Shown: one piece after another, positions 15,896 to 25,685 of the stretch
Layout: the number at the start of each line of letters is the position of its first letter
Numbering within the stretch: position 1 is the first letter of the stretch
Assembly: GCA_041391425.1 (NCBI GenBank)
Contig: JAWKNZ010000003.1
Span: 390,376 to 454,375, forward strand
DNA length: 64,000 nt
Reading direction: 5' to 3'
From: JAWKNZ01 sp041391425
Lineage (GTDB): Bacteria > Bdellovibrionota_B > Oligoflexia > Oligoflexales > JAWKNZ01
The notes under the pieces: generated by a model
Seen by the model: only the letters and a program-made list of their open reading frames with translations
Databases searched by the model: none
What the model was told of the DNA's origin: nothing
Position numbers and translations under genes: made by a program

Positions 15896-17551
15896 TTACT
15901 GAAGGCTTTCAAATATAACTTTAGCCGGCATTGGTTGATTTATTTTCTTTCCATCGCCTATTTGGCCGCTAACTCCTTGACCCCAACATTTCAGATTAGA
16001 AAGGCTTAGCATGCAGGTATGATAAGCGCCTGTCGCTATAGATATGACACTTTCTGTGTAGTCGGGGATTTCTGTTGGTTCAAAGTAGCTTTGGTTGTTC
16101 GCGTCTCCTAATTGCCCTTCCATTCCTCGCCCCCAGCAATATGGGATCTTATCTATGATTGCACAAGCATGTTCTTTACCTAGAGAAATTGCACGGGCAT
16201 TTACAGCTCCAATATATTGTGGTTCATTAAAAATTCCACCTTGCCTACCGATGCCAAGTTGACCACTGGCGTTGTTTCCCCAGCAGTAAATTTTTCCTTC
16301 GCTTATCCCACATGTATGAAACTCGGAAGCTGCTATACTTTCAAACTCAGAGTCGATAGCCGCAACGCGTATTGCTACGTTAGATCCGATATCTTTACCG
16401 ATGCCAAGTTGACCATAATCGTTTCGACCCCAGCAGTATAAGAGTTTATTTTTTATGGCACAAGTATGTCCATTGCCTAAAGCAAGATCGGAGACGCCTT
16501 CTGCCATTCCTGGAACTATGGTTGCGGTTTGTTTTAGTTCATAATTCCCTAGTCCCAACTCGCCTGAATCATTCATTCCCCAGCAATACAATGCACCATT
16601 TTTTATGGCGCAGCTATGCTCTCTTCCCACTGCGACCGATGTTACATCTGCACTTAATCCTAGAACTGGTGTGGCGAATCTTTGACGTATGCGTGAGTCG
16701 TTTCCTAATTGTCCTTGATCGTTTCGACCCCAACAATATAGAGCTCCATTTTTAATAGCGCAGGTATGGTCTGAGTGTGAAGATATAGAATAGCCTTCAG
16801 ACTCCATTGTTGGCACACTTGCAGCAGTAAGTTTTTGTAGATCATTGCCAATGCCTAGTTGTCCGTCATCATTGGTTCCCCAACAATATAAAGAATTTTC
16901 TTTTAGGCCACATGAATGCCCATTTCCAGCTGTTATCAAACCTTTTTGATATGCTTTTCCATCTTGAAGCAAAAGGTCTATTGAAACCGTATATTCTGTA
17001 TCTTCGTCAAATATTTCTAACATGAAAGTTTCATTTCCTTCTTCAAGAAAATCTTGCAGAGGTTGTATAAAGAGTAGGAAGGATTCAGAGCCAATGGCGA
17101 TAGAAAACTCACCTTTCATAGCTTCAAAATCTAATTTTTCTTGATCATTAGAAGTTTTTAACTGTTTAATGTTCCAATAAAAATTTGCAGGGTTGGATCT
17201 TGTATTAGTCATTATCACAGCAATTTCAAATTTTTCTCCTTCTTTAAGGTCGGAATTTGGAAGTAAGATTTTAATACTAGGAGTTTCTTCTTCTGATTCT
17301 TGATGAGTGCTTTCTTGAGTTTCAGTGTTTGCGGATGGGCTACCTGGATCTTGATTATTTTCGTTAGAATTATTTGCTTGCGAGGCGTCTTGAGTGTGCG
17401 CTCCTCCTTTACTAATATTGGCGGGAGATTCGGTTCCTTTATAATTTGTTCCAAGTTCATCAACTTGGCAACTTATTAATAAGACTAGGGCTAATAATAT
17501 ACCGTCTTTTGATGCAAAATTGTAGGTAAATGATTTATTGCTATTGAACAT
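15896..17551 (-). CDS. RCC1-repeat surface lipoprotein
   Basis: 551 residues. A signal peptide ends at LLISC (Cys28), then comes a low-complexity Asn/Ser/Glu linker (30-95), a Calx-beta-like domain (about 95-205, with GNETFMLEIFD), and from about 210 seven RCC1-type blades. Each blade has the pattern GxxHTCAI-xxx-LYCWGxNDxGQLG (for example CAIKNGALYCWGRNDQGQLG). Bacterial RCC1 lipoproteins of this kind are thought to be surface binding proteins; the ligand is unknown. The regularly spaced Cys pairs in the blades may form disulphides. It lies upstream of no partner and seems to be transcribed alone. Confidence 0.88.
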   Translation of the reverse strand: MFNSNKSFTYNFASKDGILLALVLLISCQVDELGTNYKGTESPANISKGGAHTQDASQANNSNENNQDPGSPSANTETQESTHQESEEETPSIKILLPNSDLKEGEKFEIAVIMTNTRSNPANFYWNIKQLKTSNDQEKLDFEAMKGEFSIAIGSESFLLFIQPLQDFLEEGNETFMLEIFDEDTEYTVSIDLLLQDGKAYQKGLITAGNGHSCGLKENSLYCWGTNDDGQLGIGNDLQKLTAASVPTMESEGYSISSHSDHTCAIKNGALYCWGRNDQGQLGNDSRIRQRFATPVLGLSADVTSVAVGREHSCAIKNGALYCWGMNDSGELGLGNYELKQTATIVPGMAEGVSDLALGNGHTCAIKNKLLYCWGRNDYGQLGIGKDIGSNVAIRVAAIDSEFESIAASEFHTCGISEGKIYCWGNNASGQLGIGRQGGIFNEPQYIGAVNARAISLGKEHACAIIDKIPYCWGRGMEGQLGDANNQSYFEPTEIPDYTESVISIATGAYHTCMLSLSNLKCWGQGVSGQIGDGKKINQPMPAKVIFESLQ

Positions 17552-17784
17552 TATTAGATGCCTATATGAAAATAAGTGTTAGCCGCCATATCCTTAAAAT
17601 AAGAATGCGCAGATATGTTTTCGGATTGATATATAGTTTCTTGATCCAGAATAAAGTTTTTCAGTGTGGAATATCTAGCGTCTGTTTTGCGACTGTTGCC
17701 GAATTTGTCATATCAGAAGGTAAACATTAGTATAATCTATATAATTAGCAAAATTTTTTATTTTCTATCTAATTTAACTCCTAT

Positions 17785-18813
17785 CTATTTTCGCCTATGG
17801 GAGGCTTTTTTTTGAGTAAATGCTCCAGGGGGGACGATATGAAAATCAGATGTCGAATCGAACCTCCATCTTAATTCTAGGGCCATGGTTTCTTTAGGTC
17901 CTTGGAAATATTTAAGTTGAAACTTATGCAATCCCTTGTTTAGTTTTATCGCACCGGTAGCTTTTATAGGAGGATGAATTCCGTTATTGTCAATAATCAT
18001 TTTGCCATCTATTAGTAATTGGCTTCCGTCATCGCTATTGAGCTCAAACTCGCATAAGCATTCTTTAGTGAGTAAGATATTGCTATGAATATCTAAGGCA
18101 AACCATTCTTTTAGTTCTTTATTTCCTAAGAAACCTTTTTCAACTGGCTGAGAAGATAATTCAATATAACTAAGATAATATGTGCCAATTAGAGGTAGTT
18201 GATCAATATTTTTTGGCACTACTGTGGTATTTTGCGGTATACGATATGCATTTGTTAATAGAGCTCCGGTTTTTTTTCCTTCTATCTCTGAAGAAATCAT
18301 TTCATTATTTCGACTGAAAATGTCCTGGATCGGAATTTCAAAACTATCAATTTCTTCTTCATTACTTTGAATGACGAACTTGCTGTCACCTGAAATATTG
18401 TTAGGGATTTTGAAATAGACTTGCCAAATAACTCCAATATTATCATCAGACATTTTTTGTAAGAGTATATCGTTGTTCTCTGGAGTTTTGATTTTTACTA
18501 TTAATTCTACTTGTGCTAAATCAAAGTTTTGAGCACGGCATCCAATAGTTTTGCTCTTCTCAGAGTCAGGAAGATCTGATGCTCCACAATCGATTTCTGT
18601 AAGATATGCACCAGTTATTACCTGTGGTGGCGCCGCTAACTGATCTGCATCTTCGTGAGTAGGTTCTTGCTCTGTATCTGTATTTTCTGGTGAGGCATTC
18701 TCATTTTGCTTAGATGTGCTATTTTTATTACTCTTTGTTTGTTCAAAACTTGCATTTGGCCCGCACCCAAGCAGTACAAAAAGGCAAATAATGTTTTTCC
18801 ATGTAACTAACAT
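17785..18813 (-). CDS. Lipoprotein with C-terminal PA14-like domain
   Basis: About 342 residues. The signal sequence ends at FVLLGC (Cys17 from the ATG used), followed by a polar Asn/Glu/Thr linker. The last 140 residues match a PA14 carbohydrate-binding fold: YYLSYIELS, NSDDGSQLLIDGKMIIDNNG, a glycine-hairpin LNKGLHKFQLKYFQGP and LELRWRF. PA14 domains bind glycans or act in adhesion. A TTG four codons upstream is an alternative start; the GAGG site is three bases from it and 14 from the ATG, so neither is ideal. Same strand as the RCC1 lipoprotein, 230 bases away. Confidence 0.78.
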   Translation of the reverse strand: MLVTWKNIICLFVLLGCGPNASFEQTKSNKNSTSKQNENASPENTDTEQEPTHEDADQLAAPPQVITGAYLTEIDCGASDLPDSEKSKTIGCRAQNFDLAQVELIVKIKTPENNDILLQKMSDDNIGVIWQVYFKIPNNISGDSKFVIQSNEEEIDSFEIPIQDIFSRNNEMISSEIEGKKTGALLTNAYRIPQNTTVVPKNIDQLPLIGTYYLSYIELSSQPVEKGFLGNKELKEWFALDIHSNILLTKECLCEFELNSDDGSQLLIDGKMIIDNNGIHPPIKATGAIKLNKGLHKFQLKYFQGPKETMALELRWRFDSTSDFHIVPPGAFTQKKASHRRK

Positions 18814-19191
18814 ATTGCTACGCAATTTCCTCTAGGTGCGAAAGTGAAATTTGGCATTTTGTTTATTTCAACTACATAACCATGGGTAGTATCGGTTTAA
18901 TTTTGAAATCTTTAAATAAATTATTAATAATGAGTAAAATTATGTAGTTATATACTAGTTCTGGTTTGTTTCATGTCCATCGAATTATTTACAATTCAAT
19001 TCGGGCGCACCTAGAAGACCGTTGAGTATATGCATAGAAGATGTGTTTATCTGAAAAATGCAGCAATTTAAGGTGCTAAAGATATTTTATTTTGGGATTT
19101 AGGCTATTTTTTGGAATTTTTTTGACATAGATGAAGTGAGGCTAGTTGGAAAGCTTGCCAAATTTTTTCAATAAATACCTTTGCTCATTCA
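18814..19191. other. Intergenic region, nothing recognised
   Basis: A/T-rich stretch of about 380 bases upstream of the PA14 lipoprotein gene and downstream of the PilZ gene. I see no coding signal, hairpin terminator or repeat-family member. Confidence 0.5.
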
Positions 19192-19467
19192 TTATAATCT
19201 GTAAATCCACCCTTTTGAAAAGATTAGAGCTACTTTTATACCAGAGATACGAGTTACTTTAGCTTCTATGTCAACAGTAGCTCTATTATCAAAAACAATT
19301 TTTGCTTTAATTAAATTGCCAATTCGAGGTAATGGAGAAAGTGAATATTCAATTTGGGCCCCACCTTCAGATATGTCTATTACTGGTAATTTTTTATTGT
19401 TATATATACATAATGGGCGTTCCGACAATGGATATTCAATGCGATAATGATTTCTTCTCTGGTTCAT
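19192..19467 (-). CDS. PilZ-domain protein
   Basis: A single PilZ domain of 91 residues. The c-di-GMP-binding signatures are both present: the arginine motif RRNHYR at 4-9 (RxxxR) and DISEGG at 31-36 (D/NxSxxG). Stand-alone PilZ proteins act as c-di-GMP adaptors for motility or envelope functions. It is downstream of, and on the same strand as, a PAS histidine kinase 70 bases away, so the two may be cotranscribed. Confidence 0.88.
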   Translation of the reverse strand: MNQRRNHYRIEYPLSERPLCIYNNKKLPVIDISEGGAQIEYSLSPLPRIGNLIKAKIVFDNRATVDIEAKVTRISGIKVALIFSKGWIYRL

Positions 19468-19536
19468 ATGTTTACGTCCGTAAATATAAATTTGATGATG
19501 AAATAATTACTTACTTCTTTTAATCATCAGATGGAG

Positions 19537-20787
19537 CTATTCATCGATATGACTTCTTTTTGCCTTAGGAAGAGTTACTATAAAAGAAGTATTTTTACTA
19601 TCTCTATCAAAGACAATTTCTCCTCCATGATCATCTATAATTCCTTTTGCTACATTTAAACCGAGCCCAGACCCTTCACCAACTTCTTTTGTTGTGAAAA
19701 ATGGCTGAAATATTTTATCAGCGATGTCGTCCGAAAAGCGAATCCCACTATCTGTGATTTTAATATTAAAGTTTAATTCCTGTTCAATAAAATCAATTTC
19801 TATCCAACTTTCATTTAGATCCTTAATTGCATAAAAAGAATTTTCAAGTATTCTAAGAAAAGCATTTTCTATTTGAGATGGTTTACATTCTACTAAGATT
19901 TTACTTTTAATACTTTTGAGGCGCACATCAATTTTGGTCCAAGAATTATAGGTTTTTTTGAATTTTGTAACTGACTTATTGATTAATTCAAGAATGTTTA
20001 TAACTTCTATATCTCCCGATCCAGACGCATTAGAAAAAATCTTGAGGGAGTCTGTTATAACTGAAATGCGCCGTACTGCATTTAAGATGCTTTTGGCATA
20101 TTGTGAACATTTTTGTTGAAAATTTTCTTGATCATTGATTCCTTTTCTATACATAAAGGTGAACCGGCCATTAATAATTGCTAAAGGATTATTAATTTCG
20201 TGTGCGATTGCATCTGACATTTCTGCTAATGCTTCCATTTTTCGTGAATAGCTCAGCATCGCATTTGATTTTTCGAGCCTATTTAACGCATTGCGAGCCC
20301 GACGATCACTTTCTTCAATTTGTAAAAGTAAATCACGCTGAGCAGTTATATCAAAGCCATAAACGATAGCAGTATCCTTTTCTCCGTGGTTATATCTACA
20401 GGCAGTAAATTGATACCATCTACTTTCATTGTTTGAGAGAATTTTTGCACTCCAAGCAAATACTTGGTTATTAGATGCGAAAAATTTTCTCAGTGCGATT
20501 GATAAAAAGCCATCATGTTCTGTCTCTCCAACTATTTTGCCGATGAGATCTTTATGGGAGCTACCTTCAGCTAATGGAACTAGTCGATTCGTTAAGAGAT
20601 AAATTAAGTCAGAGTTGACCCAATACAATGGTCCTGGGAAGGTATCAAAAAATGGTACTATAATTTTATTATGCTCAGTATCATAGTCCATTTGAATGCC
20701 AGCTTGTACGATAGATACTAGCTCATCTTTTGAAAATTGCTCTTTGTTAGGGTCTATGCCTAGGGATTTGATTTTTTTTATAGTCAT
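19537..20787 (-). CDS. PAS-domain sensor histidine kinase (soluble)
   Basis: About 416 residues without membrane helices, so a cytoplasmic sensor. Residues about 40-150 resemble a PAS domain. A coiled linker leads to the DHp helix with the phospho-acceptor H196 in AIAHEINNPLAI, then the HATPase domain with an N-box (LRILENSFYAI), G1 (DSGIRF), F-box (FQPFFTTKE) and G2 (GSGLGLNVAKGI). All catalytic elements are present. No response regulator is adjacent (orphan kinase). I use the ATG at 20787; a TTG four codons earlier is possible. Confidence 0.85.
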   Translation of the reverse strand: MTIKKIKSLGIDPNKEQFSKDELVSIVQAGIQMDYDTEHNKIIVPFFDTFPGPLYWVNSDLIYLLTNRLVPLAEGSSHKDLIGKIVGETEHDGFLSIALRKFFASNNQVFAWSAKILSNNESRWYQFTACRYNHGEKDTAIVYGFDITAQRDLLLQIEESDRRARNALNRLEKSNAMLSYSRKMEALAEMSDAIAHEINNPLAIINGRFTFMYRKGINDQENFQQKCSQYAKSILNAVRRISVITDSLKIFSNASGSGDIEVINILELINKSVTKFKKTYNSWTKIDVRLKSIKSKILVECKPSQIENAFLRILENSFYAIKDLNESWIEIDFIEQELNFNIKITDSGIRFSDDIADKIFQPFFTTKEVGEGSGLGLNVAKGIIDDHGGEIVFDRDSKNTSFIVTLPKAKRSHIDE

Positions 20788-20986
20788 TAAATGAAGCAAC
20801 TAATAAGCCCATCCTATTAATTATTTCTAAATCTTATCGGTTTAAGTAATAGTGTCTTAAATCAAAATAAATTGATATGCGGATGTCGCAAATCTGAGTA
20901 GAGATTCATTATAACCGTATAATATTAAATATTAAATCTACAATAGAGATGATGTTAAAGTAAAATGTATAACTTTATGGGTGAAT

Positions 20987-22573
20987 TCACCCACCGCAAT
21001 ATTGGAAAGTTTCTGCACTTGCAGACTCAACAGCATGGCGGTATTCAAACGGTAAGTCTGAGGACGTTAGTTCCCCAGGGTTGAGGTAATGATAGATTCT
21101 GCCAAAGTGCTTTGTCTCCCCTGATGGAGTGCGGCGCATCACATGCCATGGTTTAAGCTTTAAATGTGATGAAACTCCTAAAGAGCCTAAGATTTCACAA
21201 AAACTATCTAAGGTTTGGCTATGATAGTGATATACTCTATATTTTTTGTCAGAGACAACGAGGCCTCTTTGTAGCTCCGAGCTTTGTGTTGCCACGCCAG
21301 TAGGGCAGTGGTTAGTATTGCACTTTAAAGCTTGGATACAACCGAGTGACATCATCATTCCTCGAGCAGAATTACATAAATCGGCTCCAAGTGCTAAAGA
21401 TCTCATAATGTCAAATCCGGTCGTGATCTTTCCAGATGCGATAATTTTTACCTTCTTTCTTAGGTCGAATCCGACAAGTGCATTGTGGATAAGTACAATT
21501 GCATCCGTTAGCGGAGTTCCTATATAGTTGGAAAATTCAAGGGGGGCTGCTCCGGTACCGCCTTCTGCTCCATCTACAGTAATGAAGTCGGGCGTACAGT
21601 CTAATAGTTTCATCGCTTTACAAATAGCATAAAATTCCCGAGGTTTTCCCAGACATAGCTTAAATCCAACAGGCTTTCCTTGTGATAATTCTCGTAGTTT
21701 TTGTACAAATTCGATTAATTGAATTGGCGTTGAGAATTCGGAATGGCAGGGCGGGGATATAACATCATTTCCAAGAGGGACACCTCTTATCTCTGCAACT
21801 TCCTTTGTCAGCTTTCCTGCAGGCAGGATACCACCGTGTCCGGGTTTTGCTCCTTGAGAAAGCTTGATTTCAATCATTTTTACGACTGGGTTTTGTGCGT
21901 TATCTTGAAATTTACTTGGGCAGAATTTACCTTCTCTGGTTCTAGAGCCAAAATAAGCGGTTCCCAGCTGCCATACCAGGTCTCCACCTTGTAGGTGGTA
22001 AGGACTAATTCCACCCTCTCCTGTGTTATGTGAAAAGTTTCCTAGATGTGCTCCTTTGTTTAATGCCATGATAGCATTTTTACTAAGTGAACCAAAACTC
22101 ATTGCTGATATATTAAATATGCTAGCATTATATGGTTGCTGACAACTTGTTTCTCCTATTTTTACTCTTAGAGTTTCAGTTTTAACGTGAGTTGGCATTA
22201 AGGAATGATTTGCCCATTCGTAGCCGTCTTCATATAGGTTTTTTTGTGTACCAAATGGTAATGTTTCCAGAGCTTTTTTAGATCTTTGGTATATTACCGA
22301 GCGTACTTCCCGGGAGAATGGCATACCTTCAGAGTTGGCTTCGATAAAGTATTGTTGAATTTCAGGCCTGACCATTTCAAAAAGGTACCGGAACCTTCCG
22401 ATTATAGGAAAATTACGTTTTATTGCGCTTTTCTTCTGGAAAAAATCCCATAGAGCAACAAGAACCATAGGGGCAATAATAACCCAAATAATATTCATTT
22501 GCGGGATGTATTTTGTTATGGAAAAACTCAATAACAAAATTATGGCTAAACCGAAGAAAAAGAATCTTGCCAT
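20987..22573 (-). CDS. FMN-binding glutamate synthase-like protein, membrane-anchored
   Basis: 528 residues. Two N-terminal membrane helices (about 3-20 and 26-45) precede a GltB-type FMN/(beta-alpha)8 domain from about 100 on. Visible signatures include GEGGISPYHLQGGDLVWQ, KPGHGGILPAGKLT, TVDGAEGGTGAAPLEF and CNTNHCPTGVATQ, the Fe-S-type cysteine pair of glutamate synthases. The amidotransferase (GATase) domain of true GltB is absent, as in the widespread stand-alone family whose reaction is not firmly known. A small conserved-looking gene lies 78 bases upstream on the same strand. Confidence 0.88.
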   Translation of the reverse strand: MARFFFFGLAIILLLSFSITKYIPQMNIIWVIIAPMVLVALWDFFQKKSAIKRNFPIIGRFRYLFEMVRPEIQQYFIEANSEGMPFSREVRSVIYQRSKKALETLPFGTQKNLYEDGYEWANHSLMPTHVKTETLRVKIGETSCQQPYNASIFNISAMSFGSLSKNAIMALNKGAHLGNFSHNTGEGGISPYHLQGGDLVWQLGTAYFGSRTREGKFCPSKFQDNAQNPVVKMIEIKLSQGAKPGHGGILPAGKLTKEVAEIRGVPLGNDVISPPCHSEFSTPIQLIEFVQKLRELSQGKPVGFKLCLGKPREFYAICKAMKLLDCTPDFITVDGAEGGTGAAPLEFSNYIGTPLTDAIVLIHNALVGFDLRKKVKIIASGKITTGFDIMRSLALGADLCNSARGMMMSLGCIQALKCNTNHCPTGVATQSSELQRGLVVSDKKYRVYHYHSQTLDSFCEILGSLGVSSHLKLKPWHVMRRTPSGETKHFGRIYHYLNPGELTSSDLPFEYRHAVESASAETFQYCGG

Positions 22574-22651
22574 TATCTGTTTTCCTACATTTGATATATT
22601 CTATTTTTATTATATCTTTGTTTGAAAATATATTTTTTGTTGAGTGAACAA

Positions 22652-22993
22652 TTAGCCTTCTAGTTTGTCTACAATAGTATCGATATAGAGCTGGCGATCG
22701 TTGAAAAACTCTCGCATATTATATGTGTCGTCAAACCATTCTACAAATGGGTCGTCTGCAGGTTTTTTTGCTGTCTTGCTAACATCGGGATAGGTGGATA
22801 CTAAAGATAATAGGCGTTCGCCAGGGCCAGAATGGTTTTCAGTTACGTGATGTTTTTCCCGTAAGTAATATAGAAGGAAGTATCCAAGTAGCGGTTCAAA
22901 CTCTCGAAAAATGTTATATGCATCAGCAATTGGTAAGTTGCCAGTTTCAATTGCGTCCAAAAACCGATTTATATCCCGTTTTAAGTGTTCCAT
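22652..22993 (-). CDS. Small acidic helical protein, unknown
   Basis: 113 residues, acidic and probably all-helical, with an aromatic-rich segment FREFEPLLGYFLLYYL in the middle and PFVEWFDDTYNMREFF near the end. No signal peptide or known motif. It lies directly upstream of the FMN glutamate-synthase-like gene on the same strand (78-base gap), so the two may form an operon. Confidence 0.65.
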   Translation of the reverse strand: MEHLKRDINRFLDAIETGNLPIADAYNIFREFEPLLGYFLLYYLREKHHVTENHSGPGERLLSLVSTYPDVSKTAKKPADDPFVEWFDDTYNMREFFNDRQLYIDTIVDKLEG

Positions 22994-23160
22994 AAAATTA
23001 CCCCTTAACAGTTTAAGTAATTTATCGAGAGCAAAACTATCATACCATATTGACTCTTAAAAGGGTTAGCTTCAGCAATAAATACGCTGCTTTTCTATAT
23101 CTTTTATGAGCGCTTTAGTATGTGTTTTACTCTCTAAAAGCAAGCCGCCTTTTATGAGGT

Positions 23161-24012
23161 TTATTTTTTAGCGACAATATATGCTACCCAAGCTTCGCAT
23201 TCTTCTTGAGGATCTTCAGTTCTTGTGTATGTTCCGTCTCCTTCACCATCCTCGTCGGTACCTTCCCAATAAAACAGAACGTCTTTGTACCCAACTTCTA
23301 AAAGGATGTCTCTTAGTTCTGGTAGTGACCACATTCTCCAATCATAGGAGAAAACTTTTTCTCTCTTTTTTTCTCCCTTTTTTTGAAAATGAATGTAGAA
23401 CTGAGCATGGTGATTAATCGGATTGAAACTATCTTGATCCCAGAAATAACTATAGTTTAGTTCTTCGTCTATTGTTTCTTCTTCATTTGCCTCTTGGCAT
23501 TTGCCACCACCAAAGCAGTCAAGTACATGAATTCCGTCAGGATTTAGTGCGTTATAAGTTCTTTGTAAGTAAGCCTTAAGGATGTTTCTTTCTTTGAAGC
23601 AAAAATAACTAAAGTTTAATGAGCAAGATACATCAGTTCTGGGTAACTCAGATTTTAAAACGTCGCCTTTAGATATATTAACTCTCGTTTTTTGCTCTTC
23701 AGAAAGAAGGGCGTGGTATTGTGATAGGCCATATTGTATCGGTTCAGAGTCAATATCAACACCATATGCTAGATGATCTTCTCCCAATTTCGCCCATTCA
23801 CAGCACACTGCAAATGTTCCACAAAAATCTTCACGTAATGTTTTTGGAACTTTGCTGTTGATTTCAATATATGTATCTCTCAAAAATTCAGCATCGGTTT
23901 CTGGAGATTGAACGGACTCCATATAATAATAATATTTATCAAATTCAGAGTCCGAAGTTGAACGCTTTCTTCTTTCATCCTTTGCTGAGTCGTACGGGTT
24001 TGAGAGTTGCAT
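23161..24012 (-). CDS. Class I SAM-dependent methyltransferase
   Basis: About 283 residues. Motif I is atypical (LREDFCGTFAVCCEWA followed by AYGVDIDSEPI with the acidic strand-2 end), then NISKGDVLKS and a DVSCSLNFSYFCF motif IV, and HVLDCFGG. The substrate is unknown. The frame remains open for 48 further codons upstream, but those codons run into an inserted palindromic repeat (24134-24320). I start at 24012, where AAAGGA lies nine bases before the ATG and the sequence begins MQLSNPYDSA. Downstream of yhbY on the same strand, now separated by the repeat. Confidence 0.82.
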   Translation of the reverse strand: MQLSNPYDSAKDERRKRSTSDSEFDKYYYYMESVQSPETDAEFLRDTYIEINSKVPKTLREDFCGTFAVCCEWAKLGEDHLAYGVDIDSEPIQYGLSQYHALLSEEQKTRVNISKGDVLKSELPRTDVSCSLNFSYFCFKERNILKAYLQRTYNALNPDGIHVLDCFGGGKCQEANEEETIDEELNYSYFWDQDSFNPINHHAQFYIHFQKKGEKKREKVFSYDWRMWSLPELRDILLEVGYKDVLFYWEGTDEDGEGDGTYTRTEDPQEECEAWVAYIVAKK

Positions 24013-24133
24013 AAATGGATTCCTTTCTCTGCTGTTTTGTCTACAGACTTTTTGTAGCATCTTTACTAAGGCGTATGTAAATTTGAATTGTTTGGCTATA
24101 TTAGCGTGTGCAAAAATAAATTCAAATTTTAAT

Positions 24134-24320
24134 TCTAGGGCGTGTTGACGTTTCATTTCCTACTACGAGCCAAACCCTTGAGTCACAACGTTGTCAGGGT
24201 TTCAAAAATTATCCTCAATGTACATCTAGTACACCTCCGGTAATTTTTGAAACCCTTCCTAGCTGCGACTTTCAAGTATTTGTCTCTCGCTACGAAAATG
24301 AAACGTCAACACGCCCTAGA
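24134..24320. repeat. 187-bp MITE-like palindromic element, family 3
   Basis: Termini TCTAGGGCGTGTTGACGTTT and its reverse complement (AAACGTCAACACGCCCTAGA) form at least 23-bp inverted repeats. A second inverted pair inside (GGGTTTCAAAAATTA / TAATTTTTGAAACCC) makes the whole element able to fold into one long hairpin. No coding capacity. The right terminus supplies the stop codon of yhbY (TAG, 24316-24318). The left terminus adds an out-of-context ATG to the methyltransferase frame. Confidence 0.9.
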
Positions 24321-24615
24321 TAATTTTTATTCTATGTTTATCAGAATCTGAAGCTTGACGGTATAAAATAACAGTTCTTCCAATTGAGTGTATAAAATTT
24401 GCATCTGATTTCTCTACTAACTCGGCCGTAAGGCTTTGGAAGTCTTCTTTGTCAAGAGCAGATATTTTGACTTTGATTAATTCGTGCTCATTTAATATGC
24501 GATCAATTTCTTTAACAACTTGAGGGCTTATGCCTCCTTTGCCGATTTGCACCAATGCAGGTAAAGGGTGAGCGAGTTTTTTCAAATGTTTTTTTTGTTT
24601 AGCTGTGAGTTCCAT
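24316..24615 (-). CDS. yhbY: YhbY-family (CRM domain) ribosome-associated RNA-binding protein
   Basis: 99 residues, a single CRM/CRS1-YhbY domain: LTAKQKKHLKKLAHPLPALV, the GKGG loop at about 24-27 and the terminal IGRTVILYR. The family binds the 50S precursor subunit. Slightly basic and cytoplasmic. The stop codon lies inside the terminus of a palindromic element, so the native end was replaced by an insertion, probably with loss or change of a few terminal residues after the conserved domain. Confidence 0.92.
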   Translation of the reverse strand: MELTAKQKKHLKKLAHPLPALVQIGKGGISPQVVKEIDRILNEHELIKVKISALDKEDFQSLTAELVEKSDANFIHSIGRTVILYRQASDSDKHRIKII

Positions 24616-24663
24616 ACTGTTTAATTCCTTAGAGCTTTATTGAAAAGAAACTATTGATGCAAT

Positions 24664-25149
24664 TTACTTAGAGCTTCGAAGGCTCTTTTTTTTGTTCTTT
24701 AATTTTATAGGCTTAATCCATCGAATAGTGTGTTCATCCAAATTGGAAACATATTCTTCAGAAATAGTCTTATTTGTCACCGAGATACCTGCATCATGAA
24801 CTGAAGATTTATTTCCTGAAATTAGAGGGTGCCAATCTTGCAACTTTTTACCTTCACTGAGTAGGCGGTAGGCACATGTATCGGGCAAATAGGTCATACT
24901 TTTAACAACATTTGCGCTTAATTGGATGCAGTCGGGAACAATGCGTTTCCGCTCGGGGTAGTTTGAACAGCGGCAGCTTTTAGGATCTAATAATTTACAG
25001 GCGACGTTAGTGTAGTAGATTTCCTTGGTGTCGGTATACTCAACTTTATTAAGGCAGCATCTTCCGCATCCGTCACAAAGAAGCTCCCACTCCTCCTTGT
25101 TCATATCTTTTAAAGCTTTTTTTTCCCAGAAGGTATTAGCTACCGACAA
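24664..25149 (-). CDS. YcgN-family (UPF0260) cysteine-cluster protein
   Basis: About 161 residues with the UPF0260 pattern: FWEKKALKDMNKEEWELLC, DGCGRCCLNK, VACKLLD, CRCSNYPERK, DCIQL, LPDTCAYR and WHPLISG. The cysteines probably bind metal. The function is not established. I start at a TTG (25149) preceded by GGAG with seven bases of spacing. This gives MSVANTFWEKKAL, the length usual for the family. The frame stays open 21 codons further upstream, but no ribosome site is there. Confidence 0.88.
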   Translation of the reverse strand: MSVANTFWEKKALKDMNKEEWELLCDGCGRCCLNKVEYTDTKEIYYTNVACKLLDPKSCRCSNYPERKRIVPDCIQLSANVVKSMTYLPDTCAYRLLSEGKKLQDWHPLISGNKSSVHDAGISVTNKTISEEYVSNLDEHTIRWIKPIKLKNKKKSLRSSK

Positions 25150-25685
25150 AATTGTTCTCCAACTGAATGAAATCAACATATATAGGAGCGCTAGCGGAAT
25201 GGCAAATAGCATATTAAATGTTTTTTTCTTATGCTTCGAGGACTTCTGCTATGTAAATGATTAAATCTGCTTAGATCTGGCCTAGATTAGCTGCTAATAT
25301 AATTTTTTTATTTAATTTCAGATTGTTATGTTGTTTTTACTTGCTGGTTATAGAAAGCCCGCCAGGCTTGTCTGTTCGCATTCTCGTTTATGAAAATTTT
25401 ATAGGATTTATGATAGAAATAAGCTGATCATCTGGCAGACAACAGATAATATTTATTTATATTAGATAGTTAGATGGAAATCTTGATGAGTCAATTGCTT
25501 GTTGCAAAATAAAAATTGTGGCAAAAGGTTGACTTATCACTATTAGGGAATACATTGGGTAGCAGTTTGCTGGCGTATCTGCTTTTTGTGGGTTGTGCGA
25601 GCTTATTTTGGCCACAAAGATGATGTTAGCCCTGCAGTCTATGAATTGATTGTAAATTAATCAAATAAAGCCCTTAGGATATTTT
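25150..25685. other. Divergent intergenic region, nothing recognised
   Basis: About 540 A/T-rich bases between the YcgN-like gene and the ClpX-like gene, presumably carrying both promoters. I see no open frame with protein character, no repeat-family member and no structured RNA that I recognise. Confidence 0.5.

Noticed and set aside
23161..24156. Methyltransferase starting at 24156
   Set aside because: That ATG and the following codons belong to the inserted palindromic element; the ATG at 24012 has a proper ribosome site.
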